Origin: Brevundimonas sp.
GTDB taxonomy: Bacteria > Pseudomonadota > Alphaproteobacteria > Caulobacterales > Caulobacteraceae
Assembly: GCF_019636155.1 (NCBI RefSeq)
Contig: NZ_JAHBYB010000003.1
Coordinates: forward strand, 1-64,000
Length of the DNA stretch: 64,000 nucleotides
Reading direction: 5' to 3'
Of the stretch, positions 48,395 through 57,807 are shown piece after piece (within the stretch, counting starts at the first letter, position 1; each line of letters opens with the position of its first letter). Below the pieces are notes generated by a model, which was not told the DNA's origin, ran no database searches, and saw only the letters and a program-made list of their open reading frames with translations. A program made the translations under genes and the position numbers.

Positions 48395-48769
48395 ATGTCA
48401 GCCAAGCGCTACGAGTTGAGCCAGGTTCAGTGGGAGCGGATCGCGGACCTGCTGCCGGGCAAGGCGGGCGATCCTGGGCGGACTGCCGCCGACAACCGGC
48501 TGTTCGTCAACGGGGTGCTGTGGGTGCTGCGCTCGGGGGCGCACTGGTGCGATCTGCCCGAGCGCTATGGACGCTGGAAGACGCTGCACAAGCGCTTCAG
48601 CCGATGGTCGAAGGCCGGGGTGTGGGATCGGGTGTTCGCCGACCTGATCAAGGACCGTGACAATCAGTACCTGATGATCGACAGCACCTTGGTCCGAGCC
48701 CACCAGCAGGCGGCGACCGGAAAAGGGGGGCCTCGGATCAGGCTCTGGGGCGCTCCCGAGGCGGACTGA
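48395..48769 (+). CDS. IS5-family transposase, first frame (orfA)
   Basis: The 124-residue first frame begins MSAKRYELSQVQWERIADLLPG and contains the typical IS5 N-terminal helix-rich block (LWVLRSGAHWCDLPERYGRWKTLHKRF). It carries the first catalytic aspartate in MIDSTLVRAHQ. GGAG is eight bases before the ATG. It ends after a run A AAA GGG GGG (48721-48730), where a -1 shift would fuse it to the second frame. Alone it lacks the last two catalytic residues and probably acts as a regulator. Confidence 0.88.
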   Translation: MSAKRYELSQVQWERIADLLPGKAGDPGRTAADNRLFVNGVLWVLRSGAHWCDLPERYGRWKTLHKRFSRWSKAGVWDRVFADLIKDRDNQYLMIDSTLVRAHQQAATGKGGPRIRLWGAPEAD

Positions 48770-49152
48770 CCACCAAGATCCACATGGCCGCCGACACCCT
48801 CGGCCGGCCGATCCGGTTCATCCTAACCGCCGGCCAAAGCGGCGACGCCCTGGCCGCGCCAGCCCTGCTGGAAGGCTTTCGCCCCCGCGCCGTGCTGGCC
48901 GACAAGGCCTACGATTCCAACGCCCTGCGCCAACTCATCGCCGACGCCGGCGCGCAAGCCGTCATCCCCTCCAACCGCACTCGCAAGGTGCTGATCGCCC
49001 ACGACATTGAAGCCTATCGCGCTCGTAACCGCATCGAGCGTTGCTTCTCAAAGCTCAAGCACTTCCGACGCTTCGCCACCCGCTACGATCGCAGAGCCAT
49101 TCACTTCCTAGGCTTCGTTCACCTCGCCGCCGCCATGATCTGGATGCGATGA
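48730..49152 (+). CDS. IS5-family transposase, second frame (orfB, via -1 frameshift)
   Basis: Read in the -1 frame from the G run, this segment continues the transposase (ASDQALGRSRGGLTTKIHM). It supplies the second aspartate in ADKAYDSN and the glutamate in NRIERCFSKLKHFRRFATRYD. The fused protein would be about 252 residues, as in the IS427 group. Its TGA stop lies inside the right inverted repeat. Frameshifting is inferred from the frame relationship and slippery run. Confidence 0.82.
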   Translation, partial: ASDQALGRSRGGLTTKIHMAADTLGRPIRFILTAGQSGDALAAPALLEGFRPRAVLADKAYDSNALRQLIADAGAQAVIPSNRTRKVLIAHDIEAYRARNRIERCFSKLKHFRRFATRYDRRAIHFLGFVHLAAAMIWMR

Positions 49153-49276
49153 ATGTCGATTCCACCTAGGCAGGGAGTCCATTTCGCCTACACCGAGACG
49201 GCGGCGTCGAGAGCGATGGCTTCCGTTGGCGGTGCGCCCGGTTGCGGCCGCGCCTCGGGGCCATTAGCTGTGGGGC

Positions 49277-49765
49277 ATGGGCGCCGCCTGCGATCATGAC
49301 CATGGGACCACCGGCCTGGCCGAGGGCGAGGCCGTGCGCGCCCTGGACGCGGCCGAGGCCGCCTGCGCCGCCGAGGGCGAGCGGATGACCGCGCCGCGGC
49401 GCCGGGTGCTGGACCTGCTGCTGCGGGCCGGCGAACCGATGAAGGCCTATGACCTGATCGCCCGCTTCGGCCAGGACGGCCAGGCCGCCAAGCCGCCCAC
49501 CGTCTATCGCGCGCTTGAGTTCCTGGAGCGGCGCGGCCTGGCTCACCGCATCGCCTCAATCAGCGCCTATGTCGCCTGCAGCCACGGCGGCGCCGACGAC
49601 CATGCGGCGGCCTTCCTGATCTGCGACTGCTGCGGCGCCGCGCAAGAGATCGCCGCCCCCCTGGGCGACGGCCTGCGCCGGGCCGCCGAGGGGGCGGGCT
49701 ATGTCATCGACCGCACGACGATCGAGGCGCACGGCCGCTGTCCCGACTGCCGTCTTCCGGCCTGA
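49277..49765 (+). CDS. Fur-family metalloregulator, Zur-like
   Basis: A 162-residue Fur-family repressor. The DNA-binding domain contains RMTAPRRRVLDLLL and PTVYRALEFLERRGLAHRI. The metal region has HGGADDHAAAFLICDCCGAAQE plus CPDC near the end, giving the CX2C pairs of the structural zinc site. The N-terminal CDHDH could add a sensor site. The length and the CDCC motif favour Zur, but no znu genes lie nearby. About 110 non-coding bases separate it from the IS right end. Confidence 0.85.
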   Translation: MGAACDHDHGTTGLAEGEAVRALDAAEAACAAEGERMTAPRRRVLDLLLRAGEPMKAYDLIARFGQDGQAAKPPTVYRALEFLERRGLAHRIASISAYVACSHGGADDHAAAFLICDCCGAAQEIAAPLGDGLRRAAEGAGYVIDRTTIEAHGRCPDCRLPA

Positions 49766-49775
49766 GCGCACCGGC

Positions 49776-50660
49776 GTGACCGAACCCCGACGCCTGACCC
49801 TGGACCTGTCCGCGCGCGGCGGCGCCATGGCGGTGCTGGAATGGGGTGATCCGGCCCGGCCCGTCGACCTGGTCTTCGCCCATGCCAACGGGTTCAACGC
49901 CCTGACCTGTCGCGCCCTGCTGGCGCCCCTGGGCGACCGGTTCCGCGTTTGGGCCCCTGACCTGCGCGGTCATGGAGCGACCCGCCTGCCGACGCCGATC
50001 GCGGGCCGGCGCGGCTGGTCCGACCATGCGGATGACCTGGCGGCCCTGCTGGACCGGATCGACGGCCCGCCGGTGGTGCTGGCAGGCCATTCGATGGGCG
50101 GGACCTCGGGCCTGCTGGCGGCCGCCGAACGCCCGGAACGGGTGCGCGGCCTGGTCCTGGCCGACCCGGTGATCTGGAGCCGGCCGGCCGTCCTGGCCTT
50201 CAACATTCCCCTGCTGCGCCAGATACCCGAACGCATCCCCCTGGTCGCCGCCGCCCGCCGCCGCCGGGCGCGGTTCGACAGCCGGGACCAGGCCATGGCC
50301 GCCTATCGCGGCCGCGGCGCCTTCAGGGGCTGGCCGGACGACGTCCTGGCCGACTATCTGGCCGACGGCCTGGCCCCGGCCCCCGAGGGCGGGCTGGTCC
50401 TGACCTGCGACCCCGACTGGGAGGCTTCCAACTATGCCGCCCAGGGGCACGATCCCTGGCGGGCCATGGCGCGGATCACCGCCCCGATCCACATCCTGAA
50501 GGCCGAGGCCGGCTCGACCTGCCGCGCCGCCGCTTCGCCGCGCCGCCCCCAGGTGCAGGTCCAGACCGTGGCCGGCGGAACCCATTTCCTGCCCATGCTC
50601 CAGCCGGAACGGGTGCGGGACGCCCTGGCCGCCATGCTGGCAGCGACCGGCCCCGCCTGA
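49776..50660 (+). CDS. alpha/beta-hydrolase
   Basis: A 294-residue alpha/beta-hydrolase with HANGF (oxyanion hole, near residue 36), nucleophile GHSMGGTSG near residue 106 and an acid/His pair formed late (TCDPDW, GGTHFLP). It resembles epoxide-hydrolase-like or esterase members, but the substrate cannot be read. The GTG at 49776 lies 11 bases after the Zur-like gene, and the open frame upstream of it overlaps that gene. No signal peptide is seen. Confidence 0.8.
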   Translation: MTEPRRLTLDLSARGGAMAVLEWGDPARPVDLVFAHANGFNALTCRALLAPLGDRFRVWAPDLRGHGATRLPTPIAGRRGWSDHADDLAALLDRIDGPPVVLAGHSMGGTSGLLAAAERPERVRGLVLADPVIWSRPAVLAFNIPLLRQIPERIPLVAAARRRRARFDSRDQAMAAYRGRGAFRGWPDDVLADYLADGLAPAPEGGLVLTCDPDWEASNYAAQGHDPWRAMARITAPIHILKAEAGSTCRAAASPRRPQVQVQTVAGGTHFLPMLQPERVRDALAAMLAATGPA

Positions 50661-50741
50661 CCCGCGTCACGGCGCCGCTTTGCCCCCGGCGCCGCTTGGG
50701 CTAGGCAGGGGGCCGACAAGACCACAGACGGGGTAGGAAAG

Positions 50742-51962
50742 ATGCGCGTACTGGTTCTGGGCGGCGACGGCTTCTGCGGCTGGCCCACGGCGCTGCACCT
50801 GTCGGCGCGCGGCTGGGACGTGACCATCGTCGACAACCTGAGCCGCCGGAATATCGACAACGAACTGGAGGTCCAGTCCCTGACCCCCATCCGCTCCATG
50901 GGCGAACGCATCGCCGCCTGGAAGGCGGTCAGCGGCAAGACCATCGGCTTCGTCAACATGACGGTGGGCAAGGAGTTCGACCGGCTGGTGGCCCTGATCC
51001 GCGACTGGGCGCCGGACAGCGTGGTCCATTTCGCCGAGCAGCGGGCCGCCCCCTATTCGATGAAGTCGGCGCGGCACAAACTGTACACGGTCGACAACAA
51101 TCTGAACGCCACCAACCACCTTCTGGCCGCCATTGTCGAGAGCGGGCGGGACGTGCATCTGGCGCACCTGGGGACCATGGGGGTCTATGGCTACACCACC
51201 GCCGGTCTGCGCATCCCCGAAGGCTATCTGAAGGTCACGGTGGACACCGACTTCGGCCCGGCCGAGCAGGAGATCCTGTTCCCGCCGAACCCCGGCAGCA
51301 TCTATCACATGACCAAGACCCAGGACGCCCTGCTGTTCCAGTTCTACGCCAAGAACGACGGCCTGCGGATCACCGACCTGCACCAGGGCATCGTCTGGGG
51401 CGCCGAGACCGAGGAGACCCGCAAGGACGACCGGCTGGTCAACCGCTTCGACTATGACGGCGACTACGGCACGGTGCTGAACCGGTTCCTGATCCAGGCG
51501 GCGGTCGGATACCCCCTGACGGTGCACGGCTCGGGCGGCCAGACGCGGGCCTTCATCCATATCCAGGACACGGTGCGTTGTGTCGAACTGGCCCTGAAGA
51601 ACCCGCCGAAATCGGGCGACCGGGTCAAGATCCTGAACCAGATGACCGAGAGCCGCCGCGTGCGCGACCTGGCCCTGATGGTCGCCGACATGACCGGCGC
51701 CCAGGTCGAATATGTCGCCAACCCGCGCCAGGAGGCGGACGAGAACGAGCTGGTCGTGGCCAATGACCAGTTCAAGGAACTGGGGCTGAAACCCATCACC
51801 CTGGCCGAGGGGCTGATGCAGGACGTGACCGAGATCGCCCGCCGCTACGCCGACCGGGCCGACCGGACCAAGATCCCTTGCGTCTCGGCCTGGAACGAGC
51901 GTCGGGCCGAGGCCCTGGCTGAACCGGCGCCGCCCGCGCCCGCCGCCGCCCGCACGGCGTGA
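50742..51962 (+). CDS. NAD-dependent UDP-sulfoquinovose synthase-like epimerase (SQD1 family)
   Basis: A 406-residue extended-SDR enzyme. GGDGFCGWPTALHLS near residue 7 closely matches the NAD-binding start of SQD1, which makes UDP-sulfoquinovose from UDP-glucose and sulfite for sulfolipids. The catalytic YxxxK appears in IYHMTKTQDALL. Brevundimonas is known to contain sulfoquinovosyl diacylglycerol, which fits. GTAGGAAAG is upstream of the ATG. No glycosyltransferase (SqdX/SqdD) is adjacent; a second SDR gene overlaps its end as GTGA. Confidence 0.86.
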   Translation: MRVLVLGGDGFCGWPTALHLSARGWDVTIVDNLSRRNIDNELEVQSLTPIRSMGERIAAWKAVSGKTIGFVNMTVGKEFDRLVALIRDWAPDSVVHFAEQRAAPYSMKSARHKLYTVDNNLNATNHLLAAIVESGRDVHLAHLGTMGVYGYTTAGLRIPEGYLKVTVDTDFGPAEQEILFPPNPGSIYHMTKTQDALLFQFYAKNDGLRITDLHQGIVWGAETEETRKDDRLVNRFDYDGDYGTVLNRFLIQAAVGYPLTVHGSGGQTRAFIHIQDTVRCVELALKNPPKSGDRVKILNQMTESRRVRDLALMVADMTGAQVEYVANPRQEADENELVVANDQFKELGLKPITLAEGLMQDVTEIARRYADRADRTKIPCVSAWNERRAEALAEPAPPAPAAARTA

Positions 51963-52825
51963 GCTGTTCGCTGCTGATCTTCGGCGGCGGCTGGCTGGGC
52001 CGCGCCATCGGGGCCGAGGCCCTGAAGCGCGGGGGACAGGCCATGGCCACCTCGCGCGATCCCGCCACGCGCGGCGCCCTGGGGGCCCAAGGGCTGAAAG
52101 CGGTCGATCCGGCCGATGCGGCCGCTCTGGCGAGCGCTCTGGCCGCAGCCGACGCCGTGGTCATCACCGCGCCCCCGGCGGCGGACGGCTGTCCCGGCCA
52201 TGCCGCCCTGGCGCCGTTGCTGGCGCGAGGCGAACGACGGCCCGGCTGGGTCGGCTATGTCTCGTCCACCGCCGTCTATGGCGACCGCGCGGGCGGCTGG
52301 GCCTTCGAGGACGACGCCCTGAACGCCGCCACCCTTCAGGGCGCCCGCCGGGTGCGGGCCGAGCAGGACTGGTTGGAGACCGGCCGGTCCCTGGGCCTGG
52401 CGGTGAACCTGTTCCGCCTGCCCGCCCTCTACGGCCCCGGCCGCTCGGGCCTGGACCGCCTCAGGAACGGCGAGGCGCGGATGGTGCGAAAGCCGGGCCA
52501 GGTGTTCAACCGCATCCATGTGGACGACGTCGTGGCCGGTGTGTTCGCGTCGATGGACCGCCCCAATCCCGGCCGCGCCTATAATCTGGTGGACGACGAA
52601 CCGGCCCCGGCCCATGTGGTCACGGCCTGGAGCGCGCGGCGCCTGGGCCTGCCCCCGCCGCCAGAGGTCGACTGGACCGACCCTTCGGTGTCCGAGGCCA
52701 TGCGGCGCTTCTATCTGGATTCCAAGCGCGTCTCGAACGCCCGCGCCAAGGCGGAGTTGGGCTGGCGGCCGCGCTATCCGTCCTATCGCGAGGGGATCGA
52801 AAGCCTGCTGGCCGCCGGCCTCTGA
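51959..52825 (+). CDS. NAD(P)-binding SDR-family protein (YeeZ-like)
   Basis: A 288-residue protein with a Rossmann start LLIFGGGWLGRAIGAEALKRG, then VSSTAVYGDRAGGWAFEDD near residue 100 and a VDDVVAGVF segment near residue 184. This resembles YeeZ-type atypical SDRs, which lack a clear YxxxK catalytic pair. The GTG start overlaps the SQD1-like stop by four bases, implying a common transcript and perhaps a role in the same sugar-nucleotide or lipid pathway. Substrate unknown. Confidence 0.82.
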   Translation: MSCSLLIFGGGWLGRAIGAEALKRGGQAMATSRDPATRGALGAQGLKAVDPADAAALASALAAADAVVITAPPAADGCPGHAALAPLLARGERRPGWVGYVSSTAVYGDRAGGWAFEDDALNAATLQGARRVRAEQDWLETGRSLGLAVNLFRLPALYGPGRSGLDRLRNGEARMVRKPGQVFNRIHVDDVVAGVFASMDRPNPGRAYNLVDDEPAPAHVVTAWSARRLGLPPPPEVDWTDPSVSEAMRRFYLDSKRVSNARAKAELGWRPRYPSYREGIESLLAAGL

Positions 52826-52832
52826 CCCGGCC

Positions 52833-53441
52833 CTAAAGGGGCACGATGTTCCGCTGGCGGCTGTAGGCCATGGTGCCGACATTGGCGCCCAGGCGCAGGC
52901 CGACGCCGGTCCGCACCGGGGCCAGGGTGATGCCGTCCGCGCGCTGGTAGTTCACGCCGACCCCGCCGACCAGATAGGCGGAACCTTCGATGCCCGGAAA
53001 GCGGCGATAGATCATGTCCGGATGATACAGGCTGTAGACCAGGGTGAAGACCCGGCTGGCGTTGCCGCCGACGTCCCAGCCGATAGAGATGCCCTGCCAG
53101 AAGACTTCCTGCGAGGCGCTGAGATCCTTCATGTGCAGGGCGCCGCGGCCGTAGCGCAGGCCCACGCCCGCCGCGCCGGCAGCCTCTTCGCCCGCGATAT
53201 AGGCGGTCGGACGGTCGCCCTGGTCGGCGAAGATGCGTTCGATGATCCCGCCCATGGCCTCGGCCGCGATGCCCAGCTCGCGCGAGCCGGCGGCGATCAG
53301 TTCCTCGGAGGTATAGGCCCGGGCGTTCCCGTCCGAGCGGATCGGATAGTTGGGCTCATTGGCCGGGCCGCTCGCGCAGGCGTTGAGCGCCGGCAGGCCG
53401 GCGACGGCGAGACCCGAGGCGATCAGTTGGCGGCGATGCAT
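52833..53441 (-). CDS. DUF1134 (EipA-like) lipoprotein
   Basis: A 202-residue protein with lipobox LNAC (Cys22) and a DUF1134 domain: AGEEAAGAAGVGLRYGRGALHM, VFWQGISIGWDVGGNASRVFTLVY and the C-terminal APVRTGVGLRLGANVGTM. The Brucella homolog EipA maintains envelope integrity. A lipobox on this family is less usual. It is convergent with the SDR gene, leaving only 7 bases between. The ATG is followed by a signal (MHRRQLIASGLAVAGLPA). Confidence 0.85.
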   Translation of the reverse strand: MHRRQLIASGLAVAGLPALNACASGPANEPNYPIRSDGNARAYTSEELIAAGSRELGIAAEAMGGIIERIFADQGDRPTAYIAGEEAAGAAGVGLRYGRGALHMKDLSASQEVFWQGISIGWDVGGNASRVFTLVYSLYHPDMIYRRFPGIEGSAYLVGGVGVNYQRADGITLAPVRTGVGLRLGANVGTMAYSRQRNIVPL

Positions 53442-53534
53442 GGCGTCGGCTCCGGAAGGTGAATCGGTTCGATGCGCGAACCATCCGCGTCCAATGCGTC
53501 AGCCTTGCGGCGGCAAGGTTAACGGGAGATTGCC

Positions 53535-53576
53535 GTGGCGAGTGGCGAGTGGCGAGTGGCGAGTGGCGAGTGGCGA
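53535..53576 (+). repeat. heptanucleotide tandem repeat (GTGGCGA)6
   Basis: Six perfect tandem copies of GTGGCGA lie in the 226-base gap between the DUF1134 gene and yqhA. An inverted stretch (CACTCGCCACTCGCCACT, 53641-53658) pairs with it. The rest of the gap contains no gene. The copy number may vary by slippage. Confidence 0.9.
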
Positions 53577-53640
53577 GTGCGTGGCCGGCCCTGTTGGCGA
53601 CCGGCCAGGACGGCGTGACGCTGACGATCCGAAATCTCGT

Positions 53641-53658
53641 CACTCGCCACTCGCCACT
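53641..53658 (-). repeat. inverted partner of the heptanucleotide repeat
   Basis: About two and a half reverse-complement copies of GTGGCGA, just before the yqhA stop. They could form a long hairpin with the six direct copies about 65 bases away, acting as a terminator or a structured 3' end of yqhA. Confidence 0.8.
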
Positions 53659-53667
53659 GATCACTTC

Positions 53668-54210
53668 TCAGTGCTTCTCGGTGCGCGCCGACAGCCAGTC
53701 CATCAGCGCCAGAAGCACGCCCGAGACCACGAAGGCCAGGTGGATGATGACGCCCCACATCGCCTCGGTCTCGTTCAGCGGATAGCCGGCCTTGCCGATG
53801 TTCATGAAGGTCTTCAGCAGCTGGATGCCCGAGATGGCCACGATCGAGGCGATCAGCTTCATCTTCAGGCCCGAGAAATCGACCGTGCCCATCCACGGCG
53901 GGCGGTCGGTCTCGCCCTCTAGGTCCAGTTTGGAGACGAAATTCTCGTAGCCGGAAAACAGCACGATCAGCAGCAGATTGCCCGTCAGCGACAGGTCCAC
54001 CAGCGTCAGCACCGCCAGGATGGCGTCGTTCGGCGCCATGCCGCGCCCGGCGACGAAGGCCTGGGGCAGGTAGTGGATCAGCTCGCGCACGAACACGACC
54101 ATCAGCATGGCCAGGGCCAGGGCCAGGCCGACGTAGAAGGGCGCCATCAGCCAGCGGCTGCGGAACAGGGCGCGCTCGAACACGGTCTCGATACGGGGTT
54201 TCAGGCCCAT
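53668..54210 (-). CDS. yqhA: YqhA/UPF0114 family membrane protein
   Basis: A 180-residue protein of the TIGR00645/UPF0114 family, with four hydrophobic segments (near 20-40, 63-85, 115-135 and 150-170). Family signatures are FERALFRSRWLMAPFYVGL at the N-terminus and SGYENFVSKLD near residue 86, with KMKLIASIVAISGI after. The function is unknown. It starts five bases after pheT and is probably the last gene of the translation operon. Confidence 0.88.
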   Translation of the reverse strand: MGLKPRIETVFERALFRSRWLMAPFYVGLALALAMLMVVFVRELIHYLPQAFVAGRGMAPNDAILAVLTLVDLSLTGNLLLIVLFSGYENFVSKLDLEGETDRPPWMGTVDFSGLKMKLIASIVAISGIQLLKTFMNIGKAGYPLNETEAMWGVIIHLAFVVSGVLLALMDWLSARTEKH

Positions 54211-54215
54211 GACGG

Positions 54216-56639
54216 TCAGCTCCTCAGACGGGCGCCCAGTTTTTCGACGGCGGCGACGATGCGGGCGCTCAGGGCCTCGATCTCGGCCTCGGCCAGGGTC
54301 GCCTCGCGCGGCTGGACGATGACCTCCAGCGCCACCGACTTCATGCCCTCGGGCACGCCGCCGCCGCGATAGACGTCGAACACCCCGACCGACTGGATCA
54401 GGGCCTTGTCCGCGCCGGTCGCCGCGCGCACCAGATCGCCCACCGCCCGGCCGTCATCGACCAGGAAGGCGAAGTCGCGGGACAGCGGCATCAGGTTGGG
54501 CAGATCGGCCGCGCCACGCGCCTTGGTGCCCCCATTCTTGCTTTTTTGGCCGCGCGGCTCGGGCACGGCGTCCAGAACGATCTCGAAGCCCAGCATCGGC
54601 CCGTCGGCGTCCAGGGCCTTCAGCACGCGCGGATGCAGGGCGCCGAACTCGGCGATCACCGTCTTGGGGCCAAGCTGAAGCCGGGCCGAACGGCCCGGGT
54701 GCCACCAGTCGCGGTTCTGGCCCTGGACCAGTTGCAGCGATCCGGTCGGGGCGCCGATCTCGTCCAGCACCGCCGTCAGATCGGCCTTCAGGGCGAACAG
54801 GGCGTCTTCAGCGGCGCCGCCCCAGTGACGGGCCACATGGGGTGCGATCAGGCCGGCGATGACCATGCGCTGACCATCCGGCTGGTCGGTCAGATAGATG
54901 GGGCCGATCTCGAACAGGGCCGCATCGGCATGGCCGCGCGCGGCGTTGCGCGCCGCCGCCTGGATCAGGTTCGGCAGGATCGACGGCCGCATGCAGTCCA
55001 GGTCGCTGGCGATGGGGTTTTCCAGCACCAGGCTGTCGTCCCCACCGCCGAACAGGACCGCCGTCTCGCGCCGGGTGAAGGACCAGGTCACGGCCTCGGC
55101 ATAGCCCAGGGCCGCCAGGGCGCGGCGGGCGATGCGGACGCGGGCCTGGCGCGGGTTCAGCACGCCCTTCGACGGGGCGACGGCGCCGGGCAGGGGGGCC
55201 TCGGGCAGGGCGTCGAACCCTTCGATCCGCGCCACCTCCTCGACCAGGTCGGCCGGGCCTTCGACATCGCGCCGCCACGACGGCGGGGTGACGGTCCAGG
55301 GCGAACCGCGCATGACGACAAAGCCCAGGTCGGTCAGGATCTTCGCGATACGGTCGTCGGCCAGGTCCAGGCCCGACAGCCGCTTCACCTGGGCCGGATC
55401 GAAGGCGAAGCCCGCCGGATCGGCCGGGGCCTGGCCCGCCACGACGATGTCCGACGCCTCGCCTCCGCACAGGTCCAGGATCAGCCGGGTGGCCAGTTCG
55501 ACCCCGGGAACCAGGGAGGCGGTGTCCACGCCCCGCGCGAACCGATACTGGGCGTCCGAGGTGATGGCCAGCGACCGGCCCGTCTGGGCGATGACGATGG
55601 GGTCGAACCAGGCGGCTTCCAGAAAGACCTCGGTGGTGTCGTCCGAACAGCCGGTGGACTCCCCGCCCATGACGCCGCCCAGGCCGATGGGCCGCTCGCC
55701 CGCCGCATCGGCGATGACGCAGTCGGCGCCGGAGACGGTGTAGGTCTTGCCGTCCAGGGCGATCAGATGTTCCGGTTCGCCCGTGTCCCTGGCCGCCTGT
55801 CCGGCGCGCACCACGATGGCGTCGCCCACCAGTTTGGCGCGGTCATAGACGTGCAGCGGCCGGGCGCGGTCATAGGCGATCAGATTGGTCACATCGACCA
55901 GCCGGTTGATCGAGCGCAGGCCGATGGCTGTCAGGCGATGCCTCAGCCAGTCGGGCGACGGGCCGTTGGTTACGCCGCGGATCAGCCGTCCGGCGAAGAC
56001 GGGGCACAGCTCCGGCGCCTCGATCCGCACCGAGACGGGGCAGGGGAAGCCGCCCGGTACGGCGTTGATGGCGGGGGTGGTCAGGGCGCCCACACCGGCG
56101 GCGGCCAGGTCGCGGGCGATGCCGGCGACGCCCAGCCAGTCGGGCCGGTTCGGCGTCACCTCGAAGTCGATAACCGGCTCGGCGCCGAAGACCCCGGCGG
56201 CCGGCGTTCCGACCGCCAGATCGTCGGAAAGCTCCAGGATGCCGTCGCTGTCGTCCGCCAGCTCCAGCTCGGCGCCCGAGCACAGCATGCCGTTGGACAC
56301 CACGCCGCGCACCGGCTTCTCGACCAGGGTCACCCCCAGGCCGGGCACATAGGCGCCGATGGGGGCGTAGATGGTGGTCAGGCCCGCACGCGCGTTCGGG
56401 GCGCCGCAGACGATCTCCTTCATCCCGTCCACCGTCTCGACCTGACAGACCTGTAGCCGGTCGGCGTTGGGATGACGTTCGGCCGAGACGATGCGCGCCA
56501 CGGTGAAGGGCGCCAGGGCGGCGATGGGGTCGTGGACGTCCTCGACCTCCAGCCCGGCCATGGTCATGGCCTCGGCGATCTGCTGGACGTCGGCGTCGGT
56601 GTCGAGGTGGCTCTTCAGCCAGGACAGGGTGAATTTCAT
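54216..56639 (-). CDS. pheT: phenylalanyl-tRNA synthetase beta subunit
   Basis: PheT forms the alpha2-beta2 synthetase that charges tRNA-Phe. The 807-residue product has the typical multi-domain layout. The N-terminal [17 protein letters not shown] is followed by an OB-fold tRNA-binding domain ([23 protein letters not shown] near residue 65), B3/B4 editing region, B5, and a C-terminal anticodon-binding domain. The ATG lies one base after the pheS stop, so they are translationally coupled. Confidence 0.96.
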   Translation of the reverse strand: MKFTLSWLKSHLDTDADVQQIAEAMTMAGLEVEDVHDPIAALAPFTVARIVSAERHPNADRLQVCQVETVDGMKEIVCGAPNARAGLTTIYAPIGAYVPGLGVTLVEKPVRGVVSNGMLCSGAELELADDSDGILELSDDLAVGTPAAGVFGAEPVIDFEVTPNRPDWLGVAGIARDLAAAGVGALTTPAINAVPGGFPCPVSVRIEAPELCPVFAGRLIRGVTNGPSPDWLRHRLTAIGLRSINRLVDVTNLIAYDRARPLHVYDRAKLVGDAIVVRAGQAARDTGEPEHLIALDGKTYTVSGADCVIADAAGERPIGLGGVMGGESTGCSDDTTEVFLEAAWFDPIVIAQTGRSLAITSDAQYRFARGVDTASLVPGVELATRLILDLCGGEASDIVVAGQAPADPAGFAFDPAQVKRLSGLDLADDRIAKILTDLGFVVMRGSPWTVTPPSWRRDVEGPADLVEEVARIEGFDALPEAPLPGAVAPSKGVLNPRQARVRIARRALAALGYAEAVTWSFTRRETAVLFGGGDDSLVLENPIASDLDCMRPSILPNLIQAAARNAARGHADAALFEIGPIYLTDQPDGQRMVIAGLIAPHVARHWGGAAEDALFALKADLTAVLDEIGAPTGSLQLVQGQNRDWWHPGRSARLQLGPKTVIAEFGALHPRVLKALDADGPMLGFEIVLDAVPEPRGQKSKNGGTKARGAADLPNLMPLSRDFAFLVDDGRAVGDLVRAATGADKALIQSVGVFDVYRGGGVPEGMKSVALEVIVQPREATLAEAEIEALSARIVAAVEKLGARLRS

Positions 56640-56640
56640 A

Positions 56641-57717
56641 TCAGGACAGGCCGGACGCGGGGTTGGGGACGGCGTGGGCCGAGAAGCCGTAGTGGGCCAG
56701 CCAGCGGGTGTCGGCCTCGAACATGGGCCGCAGGTCCGGCACGCCGTATTTCAGCATGGCCAGGCGGTCGACGCCCATGCCGAAGGCGAAGCCCTGCCAC
56801 TGGTCCGGATCGACGCCGCAGGCGCGCAGCACATTCGGGTGCACCATGCCGCAGCCCAGGATCTCCAGCCAGTCGTCGCCGGTGTTCAGCACCAGCTTGC
56901 CGCCCGAACGATCACAGCGGATGTCCATCTCGGCGCTGGGCTCGGTGAAGGGGAAATGGTGCGGACGGAACCGCGCCTGGACATCGTCCACCTCGAAGAA
57001 GCGGGCGATGAAGGTCTGAAGCGTGGTCTTCAGGTGCCCCATGTGGATGTCGCGGTCGATCACCAGACCCTCGATCTGGTGGAACATCGGCGTGTGGGTG
57101 GCGTCCGAATCCTTACGGAAGGTGCGGCCCGGCGCGATGATGCGGATCGGCGGCTGCTGGCTCATCATGGTCCGCACCTGCACCGGGCTGGTGTGGGTGC
57201 GAAGAACCTTGCGCTCGCCCGTTTCGGGATCGGGTTTCAGGAAGAAGGTGTCGTGCATCTCCCGCGCCGGGTGTTTGGGCGGGAAATTCAGGGCGGTGAA
57301 GTTGTGGAAGTCGTCCTCGATGTCCGGGCCTTCCGCCACGGCGAAGCCCATCGAGGCGAAGATGGCGATCATCTCGTCCATCACCTGCAGGGTCGGATGC
57401 ACGGCCCCCTTGCGGCGTGGACGGGCCGGCAGGGTAAGGTCCACGCGCTCGGCTTGCAGCCGGGCGTCCAGTTCGGCGGCTTCCAGTTCGGCCTTCTTCG
57501 CCGCAATGGCGTGGGTGACCCGGTCGCGGAGGCCGTTGATGGCCGGCCCCTGTTCGCGCCGCTCGTCCGGGCTCATGGCCCCCAGGCCCTTCAGCAGGCC
57601 CGACACGGCCCCGGACTTGCCCAGGGCGGCCACGCGCACATCCTCAAGGGCGGCGACGGTTGTCGCGCCGCCGACGGCGTTGATGAGATCGAGTTCAAGC
57701 TGGGGCAGGTCGGTCAT
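56641..57717 (-). CDS. pheS: phenylalanyl-tRNA synthetase alpha subunit
   Basis: PheS is the catalytic subunit that activates phenylalanine. The 358-residue product has an N-terminal coiled-coil arm (about residues 1-90) and class II motifs: [31 protein letters not shown], the [10 protein letters not shown] block and [13 protein letters not shown] as motif 3. The length is normal. It is preceded by the rplT terminator, yet pheT follows directly, so the pheST unit has its own promoter or reads through. Confidence 0.96.
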   Translation of the reverse strand: MTDLPQLELDLINAVGGATTVAALEDVRVAALGKSGAVSGLLKGLGAMSPDERREQGPAINGLRDRVTHAIAAKKAELEAAELDARLQAERVDLTLPARPRRKGAVHPTLQVMDEMIAIFASMGFAVAEGPDIEDDFHNFTALNFPPKHPAREMHDTFFLKPDPETGERKVLRTHTSPVQVRTMMSQQPPIRIIAPGRTFRKDSDATHTPMFHQIEGLVIDRDIHMGHLKTTLQTFIARFFEVDDVQARFRPHHFPFTEPSAEMDIRCDRSGGKLVLNTGDDWLEILGCGMVHPNVLRACGVDPDQWQGFAFGMGVDRLAMLKYGVPDLRPMFEADTRWLAHYGFSAHAVPNPASGLS

Positions 57718-57750
57718 GTCGCGTTTCGTCTAGCGGCTGCGGCGCAAAGC

Positions 57751-57784
57751 AAAAAGCCCCCCGGCGCGCGGCCAGAGGGCTTTT
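57751..57784 (-). terminator. rho-independent terminator downstream of rplT
   Basis: On the minus strand, AAAAGCCC and GGGCTTTTT flank a GC-rich stem-loop and end in a T run, the classic intrinsic terminator form. It lies between rplT and pheS. In many bacteria pheST control is exerted in such a region, so partial read-through is likely. Confidence 0.85.
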
Positions 57785-57807
57785 GAGGATTCCGTGATCG
57801 GGAAACC

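Larger units (their letters stand above)
48317..49165 (+). mobile_element. intact IS5-family insertion sequence, IS427-group-like
   Basis: An 849-bp element bounded by terminal inverted repeats (left GTGATATCGACATTCA, right complement GTGGAATCGACATTCA, 14 of 16 identical). It is flanked by CTAG at 48313-48316 and 49166-49169, taken as the target duplication. It encodes a two-frame DDE transposase. The left target base overlaps the stop codon of the ABC ATPase. Intact ends and frames suggest recent activity. The exact IS name is not known. Confidence 0.9.

Noticed and set aside
49170..49276. Possible permease remnant after the IS
   Set aside because: The 107 bases hold no in-frame membrane-protein signature and appear to be the promoter region of the Zur-like gene.
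53535..53658. Repeats considered as a CRISPR array
   Set aside because: The units are 7 bases long with no spacers and no cas genes are near.
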